A stretch of 64,000 nt of DNA, from the NCBI GenBank assembly GCA_949130495.1, contig OX422221.1:29338917-29402916 (forward strand), read 5' to 3'. Shown here one piece after another: positions 57,181-64,000 of the stretch; positions within the stretch are counted from its first letter, which is position 1, and each line of letters opens with the position of its first letter. The DNA is from Sambucus nigra (lineage: Eukaryota; Streptophyta; Magnoliopsida; Dipsacales; Adoxaceae). The notes beneath the pieces were generated by a model. That model was not told the DNA's origin. It searched no databases and saw only the letters and a program-made list of their open reading frames with translations. The position numbers and the translations under genes were made by a program.

Positions 57181-58853
57181 CAGACAACATCTGTAGAAAG
57201 AATAAAATAGTAGGGAATCAAAATAGAAATAACAAAGAAAATAAATAAGTAAGAAAGACTTACCAAAGCCATCCCCTATGCAGTCTTAAGGGTGAGTTGA
57301 TATGGCCCCAACCTCAAGGAATGCTCACTATCAGCAGCGAGCACTGACCTCTTCAGTAGGCCAGGGGATAAAAGGGGGGAATCACCCACACTAGCCCCCT
57401 CAAGACTAGGGATGGTGGGCCCTCCAGTAGACTATAAGGTTAACTTCTTCTTAGCCCTAGCTTTCTCTTTCTTTTTATCCTCTTCTTTTTGTCTGTATCT
57501 TTCTCTTTCTTCTCTCTCTCTCACTCCCTTTCTCTCTCCCTCCCTCTCCCTCTTCTTTTCTGTATCTTCTCTCTTCCTCTCTCTTTCCTTCTCTCGCTCT
57601 CTCCTTTATCGGATGGGAAAAAATACTGCCCTTACAAGAGTTTATAGCAGAAACCTTTAAAGCAAGAATCCTATCAGACAGGACTATATGATGATCATCA
57701 TCATGAGGAAGCCTCAACCTCCTTTTCTTGACCAAAGTATCTATGTCATTTTCTTCTTCTTCCTCCTCTGTTTCCTCTTCTCCTCCCACTTCTACTCCTC
57801 CTCTTCTCTCTTCTTCACTCTCTTCCTCTTCTTCTTCAAAACTTTCCTTTGGAGCTCTTAAAATTAGGACCTAATTAACTAATCGAGCAATAAAGTTGGT
57901 GCCTGTGTTCTTTTATTCCAAGAGAAAGGCCACCGACCTAGGGTGCTCACCTCTTGCTAATCTTTCTTTTATGCTCCAGGCCTTTGTGAGCTCCTCAGTA
58001 TTGATCTCACTAATGTCATGCTGCTGGTTCTTGGCACGATCTGTAATCATAAAGAAGAGGAATATCAGTCACAAGAATGAGAAGAATTCATAAGAAGCTA
58101 GCAGAAAGGGAAAAAAGAGGAAGGGACCTATCTCGGCCTCCCTATAGTAAAAAATAGTAAGGTCACGTGGTCTCTCCCCCTCCAACAGTGGTGGGTGCTG
58201 CCAGTTCCTCGCGATGAGCCCACTTTACCAATAGTCCTTATAGGAATCCGAAAGATTAACCACCAAAACTCTCTCAGCTTTTCTGATTTTCAGATACAAC
58301 AAACCCTATATGGTTTTTGAGAATACATAACAATAACATATCTTGGCCAGTCCCAACCTTGTTTTATAAAGAGTATTTATCCTATGTACACAGTTTACTA
58401 TCTTCCATACATTGGGGGCGCACTGAGTAGGAACAATGACAAAATACCTAAAAAAATCTAAAGAATAACTCATTTGGGGGAAATGTGAGACCCCTTTGAG
58501 TTATCAACATGGTATGAATCTAGTTCCCCTCGTCCACTTTTCAAACATTACGAGAAAGGGGGCGTAGTCAATAATTACCCACTCAAGAATGTTATACTTA
58601 TACCTAAATTCTTTTACATATTTACCATCCAACATCGCCATAACTGAACAGAGCAAGAAGAAACCCTAACTATAGTAACTAGCTAGTACAGAGAAAAAGA
58701 ACCAAGAAAAGGCAGGGAATATAACTTACAGGCGGTAACGAATCTTTGAGGAAGCGCATAAAGAAAGAAACTTCGACTTTTAAAGCAAGGGAAGAGCTTA
58801 GGAATGGACTATGCATAAGAACGACCAAAAGCAATGAACAAACACTTGAGTAA
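57181..58853. other. 3' internal region of the Gypsy element
   Basis: Contains pyrimidine-rich TCT/CTC low-complexity tracts (57460-57610, 57740-57840) and the minus-strand piece around 58640-58490 that seems to be the first exon or N terminus of the antisense gene. No plus-strand gene. Confidence 0.45.
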
Positions 58854-58861
58854 GAAACAAC

Positions 58862-59928
58862 TAGGGGTGCAACCGGTACGAGTTTTTATCGTGTCGTACC
58901 ATTTTGGTATGACAAAAAATGGTTTTGGTTTTATATTATGAAATACCAAAAATCAATTTTACCGAAACCAAAAATATCGTAAAAAAATTTGTTGGTTTTA
59001 GTTTTTAAATTTAAAAAATTGATTTATCGAATTTACCGTATCGACTTATCGTACCGAATTTATTGTACTAAAATTATCGAATTACCGTACCAAACTTACC
59101 ACATATTACCATATCAATACCACCCACCTAGGTTTTTCAAATTTTTTTGGACCTTTGTGTTGTGTTTCATAATATAAGGTATTAAGTTTGTGGGGCACAA
59201 ATACAAATAAATCTTATTCTAATTTCTACACACGCTATCTGATATACAATACACACACGTAATTTTATAACTTTTAACCTAAATGTCTCTCTCTGTCCTT
59301 CCTCGCGCACGATCCCTTTCTCCTCACGATCTTTTCCATCCCCTCTCTCCGCAGCACAAATCCAGCATCAAACAGGATCTCCTTCGGGCTCCGAGCAGCT
59401 CCGCCCCTCCTCTCCGTCTACGCACTCTTATCCTCTTCGCCTGCACCCCAAGTTCCCCAACCGCATCTGAGCAGGATCAGAAAAGAAATTCATTCAACTC
59501 CGTTACAAGTTCCAAGATCCAAGCAAATAACAGAGCATCTGAGTCTTCTGAGAGAGAGGCTAAGCCGTAAGCAGGTAATTTTTTTTTATAATTTTTGAAT
59601 AAGTTAAACATCTATTCTATATAGTTGAAATTAATTTATTGTAAAAACTAATTTTGACATTCTTAGTTTATTATAAACCATGTTTACCGAATGCATAAAC
59701 CGATTTGAAATTTTGGAATTTACCGAAAAAACCCGAATTAAAACTGAAATTACCGAAATAAAAAAAAACGAAAATATCGAAAAAATTAAAAAATCGACCG
59801 GTTTGGTTTTGGTTTTTGTTTTAATGTACAGGATGATAAATTAGCACGGTACGGTTTTACCATTTAGATTGTGGTTTTGGTATTGGTAAGGGGTCATTAC
59901 CGACCATACCGTACCGATTTCACCCCTA
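58862..59928. mobile_element. hAT-type non-autonomous element, 8-bp TSD GAAACAAC
   Basis: Terminal inverted repeats TAGGGGTGCAACCGGTACG and the inverse of CGTACCGATTTCACCCCTA. Perfect 8-bp duplications GAAACAAC at 58854-58861 and 59929-59936. Subterminal ACCGTACC / TACCGAA words repeat near both ends, as expected of transposase-binding regions. No transposase. A GC-richer, exon-like insert lies at about 59283-59573. Confidence 0.92.
59283..59573 (+). pseudogene. Exon-like segment captured inside the hAT element
   Basis: A 95-codon frame (MSLSVLPRARSLSPHDLFHP start, Ser/Pro-rich, EREAKP end) ends close to a splice donor-like GCAG|GTAATT (about 59573). Its composition is clearly richer in G+C than the surrounding AT-rich element, and it reads like a plant 5' UTR/first exon or transit-peptide-like leader. 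I do not recognise the parent gene. Confidence 0.45.
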
Positions 59929-60146
59929 GAAACAACTGATCACCAGAGCATTCAAATGATGAGTTTGACTTCCCAGGAAGATTTTTGGCTCTTTGATTTC
60001 TTTTTAAGACAAGCGTATCCTTATTACAAGCCTTGTTATTACAAAGATGCCATCACGGACTCTCACTACATTATAAGTACTTGGACCTCCGACCCAATTA
60101 AAATCTATCGGCCCATTGTTAATAGCCCAAAGATTTCAAAGGAAAT

Positions 60147-60586
60147 TGTGGTAGCCCACTTTTTATAAGACCATGAGAATAGACGACCAAGAAAACTTGA
60201 GTTATTTGACTAGGCCCAAATTATGGTCTAACTTTAACACGAACAATTTAGTTAGAGAAGGATACTCACATATGTGGTCAAATTAGGTGCCAAGAATCTC
60301 GATCGAGATATTCAAGCACCTCATGACCAATCCACGAACTATAATGGAATTCCTTAAATAACCCAAAATCTGTAACAGGCATATCTATAAATTATACACC
60401 ATGACCCGGGGCAAGGGGAAAAAATTATAATCGTTGAGAAACACTTAATAGAAAATAAGTAGCCTCTCCATGTATTTAGGAAAGTTGTCGAACCACGTAC
60501 ATCGTTATTGTGTGTGATTTCATTTACTTTATACATTTTATGATTGCTTTCGTGAATCTTTTATTATGAATTATTATGCACTAACA
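60147..60586 (+). mobile_element. 3' LTR of the large Gypsy element
   Basis: Starts TGTGGTAGCCCACTTTTTA and ends CACTAACA. Same length and sequence layout as LTR 1 with its insertion removed. ATACT follows. Confidence 0.85.
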
Positions 60587-60591
60587 ATACT

Positions 60592-61450
60592 GAAGCTCCA
60601 AGGGTGTCTAGTCCCTTCATTCCATTACTTTCCTACTGAGTGGGAAGATTTATATAATTAAATCGTGGAAGTTTTTTAGTTTGCTAACTACTCTTGGCAA
60701 GATGATATCGTCACCATTGGTTGGGGTGATGATTTTGAAGGCTCAAATGATGAATTGGATTGTAAGTATTTCCCCTTCTGTGGGTTCTCAAAATCATGGA
60801 ATGACCCTACTAACAAGAGGATGAAACTAGGGCTAAAAATTTTCTTCGAGGATTACATCGCCTGGGACGAAGGGCAAAAACATAAGGTGGAGCCTCAGAT
60901 AAATAAAGCCATGAAAAACACTAAACATTCTAATAAAAATGAGTCATTTGACCTGCACACACTGGGGCCGGACCTCTGCATAATCCACCAAGAAGCCACG
61001 CTGTCTGGAAAATTTGAGACTATCATCTCTACTGAAGCACCCCTCCTCCACTGACATACCATTCCGTTTCAATATGCCAAAGACAACCTAAACATTGCTA
61101 TCCATTCTATCCAAGAGATGATTAAGCCCACTGTTTTTTCTCCCGTCTCTGATATAATCATAAACGAGGCCTCCTTTGATGAGGTCATCACTGCTATATT
61201 TCCTGAAAAACTCTTTTAATGAAATAAACAAGGATTTTGAGTATCTTGTCGTACCTTACATTAATTGTCCTGATTCTAATCAAGCTTTTAATGAAGATGA
61301 CTTAGTAAATAAATAATTCTTAACTGATATCAATATGGAAAACAATAAACCACATAATCACGTTCGTACTAATGATGATAAGACTATTATTATTAATCTC
61401 GATTATAGTTGCCATCTGCATGAGATTAGGATAGGGTCTACCCCGTACCT
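60592..61450 (+). pseudogene. Older Gypsy gag/pol remnant, right flank of the insertion
   Basis: A 99-codon frame at 60755-61054 (MDCKYFPFCGFSKSWNDPTN...) is unrecognised. Near 61375 TIIINLDYSCHLHEIRIGST resembles the segment just before the reverse transcriptase in Athila/Tat-type polyproteins (...NLG...EIKIG...). Stops interrupt it and RT itself is missing. Confidence 0.4.
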
Positions 61451-61474
61451 TTATGGGTATTTAAGTTACATGAG

Positions 61475-63350
<1,876 letters not shown>

Positions 63351-63885
63351 AGGACTGCATACATGGGTCATATATTGCATACATTGATTGTGTGTGTGTT
63401 GTGTGTGTTAATTTCCCTTAAAACCATTTTAATAATATTTTGGTAATTTTTAATGTTTTTTAAAACATTTTTTTAATAAAATTGGAATTAAAAGGTTTTG
63501 GGGTCATTCTGTAAATTCTAGTTGTTGGTTTTATCCTTATAAAGTTCACTTGGGTTGAAACCAAAAGCGCTTGAGACTATAAGGGAAGCTGTGTAATTAT
63601 TTTAGACGTGCGTTTGTGGTTAAATATTAAGCTTACACCTGTTTCTTTTCTATTGGTTGGATGTGTGTTTCTTTTAAGAAACAAAACCGGTGTTCATTAT
63701 CAGCCCTTGGATATAACTTATCAACGCTCTGCATGCGTCCTTTTCCAATCCATGTGAAACTTTTATCCTCCAATCAGAAAGCGTTTAACCAACCGCTTAT
63801 CTTAAACCGTTGGATTGAAGTCAATCTAGGAAGACTAAATCCCAGCCCTTGATTCGTCTCAGCCTTCTCGATCCTTCTCAGCCCA
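63351..63885. other. Upstream sequence of the right-edge promoter, no gene
   Basis: GT-rich run at 63387-63408, then mixed sequence of more even composition from 63600 on (AACCGTTGGATTGAAG, CAGCCCTTGAT), as often seen in LTR U3 or promoter DNA. Confidence 0.35.
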
Positions 63886-63970
63886 TTATATAAAGAGGCC
63901 AACCCTCAGCCTTTGAGAAGATTTTGCCACTTCGTTTAATTCAAGTGAAAAGAGAGAAGAGGGAGAAAAG
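63886..63970 (+). promoter_or_regulatory. TATA-box promoter at the right edge (LTR or gene)
   Basis: TTATATAAAGAGGCC at about 63886-63900 is a strong plant TATA box. A GA-rich leader begins about 55 bp on (GAAAAGAGAGAAGAGGGAGA). The downstream unit lies outside the window, so I cannot say whether it is an LTR U3/R boundary or a gene. Confidence 0.45.
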
Positions 63971-64000
63971 AGAGAGAAAACAGAGAGATAATAGGAAACC

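Larger units (their letters stand above)
46038..60586 (+). mobile_element. Large decayed Tat-like Ty3/Gypsy element with nested insertions
   Basis: LTR 1 (46038-49414, interrupted) and LTR 2 (60147-60586) match closely: GTCAAATTAG, TCTCGATCGAGATATTCAAG, ACACTTAATAGAAAA. Without its insertion LTR 1 is 439 bp against 440 for LTR 2. ATCCT precedes LTR 1 and ATACT follows LTR 2, a target duplication with one change. After LTR 1 comes ATTGGCACTGTTTGTGGGAA, the Tat-type primer region. Gag, protease/RT, RNase H and integrase remnants run in order to about 54890, then an antisense-coding region. Less its insertions the element was about 10.5 kb. Stops and frameshifts throughout show it is inactive. 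Confidence 0.85.

Overview
This window is nuclear DNA from a flowering plant (probably a eudicot; I cannot name the species). It is AT-rich, has spliced genes with GT/AG signals, and is full of plant transposon classes: Ty3/Gypsy and Copia LTR elements, an RTE-type LINE, a tRNA-derived SINE, Stowaway, hAT and foldback MITEs, and Helitron-like ends. I see no bacterial operons, no CRISPR array and no stand-alone tRNA or rRNA gene.

The one clearly intact host gene is COG4 (conserved oligomeric Golgi complex subunit 4), on the minus strand from 30100 to 5380. A first coding exon of 528 codons (28517-30100) and a last coding exon of 209 codons plus stop (5380-6009) join in phase 0 into a 737-residue protein. 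They are separated by one intron of about 22.5 kb (6010-28516). That intron holds, from its 3' end: a microsatellite, a SINE, a truncated RTE LINE, a nested Gypsy stack with a complete small non-autonomous LTR element (14223-15895, TSD ATGAA) and a 1-kb-arm inverted LTR pair (17222-19451), a foldback MITE, an LTR element (23052-24842), and a diverged tandem duplication of about 2.2 kb that copied the 3' end of COG4 exon 1 and its splice donor into the intron.

Upstream of COG4 (30.2-42.1 kb) lies a Helitron-like region. Outward-facing candidate Helitron 3' ends occur at 30191 and 42068. Between them, all on the plus strand, are broken fragments of unrelated plant genes: a PAM2+RRM protein of the CID family, glyoxalase I, a HIPP-like C terminus with a CaaX box, and a GBF-interacting-protein-1-like exon. 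At 42.1-44.1 kb follow four hairpin elements, several carrying a GCGCGGAC-type motif that also occurs in the intronic hairpin at 20 kb.

The right third is a decayed Tat-like Ty3/Gypsy element (46038-60586; LTRs 439 and 440 bp once the nested insertion is removed). Its 5' LTR is split by a 2.9-kb solo LTR with TSD CATCG. Its 3' internal region carries an antisense coiled-coil ORF and a 1067-bp hAT element with a perfect 8-bp TSD and an exon-like insert. Beyond it are more Gypsy pol remnants, a chromovirus-type LTR-like stretch with a 107-bp TA microsatellite, and a promoter-like edge at 63.9 kb. The left edge holds a minus-strand Gypsy LTR and a decayed Copia-type gag.
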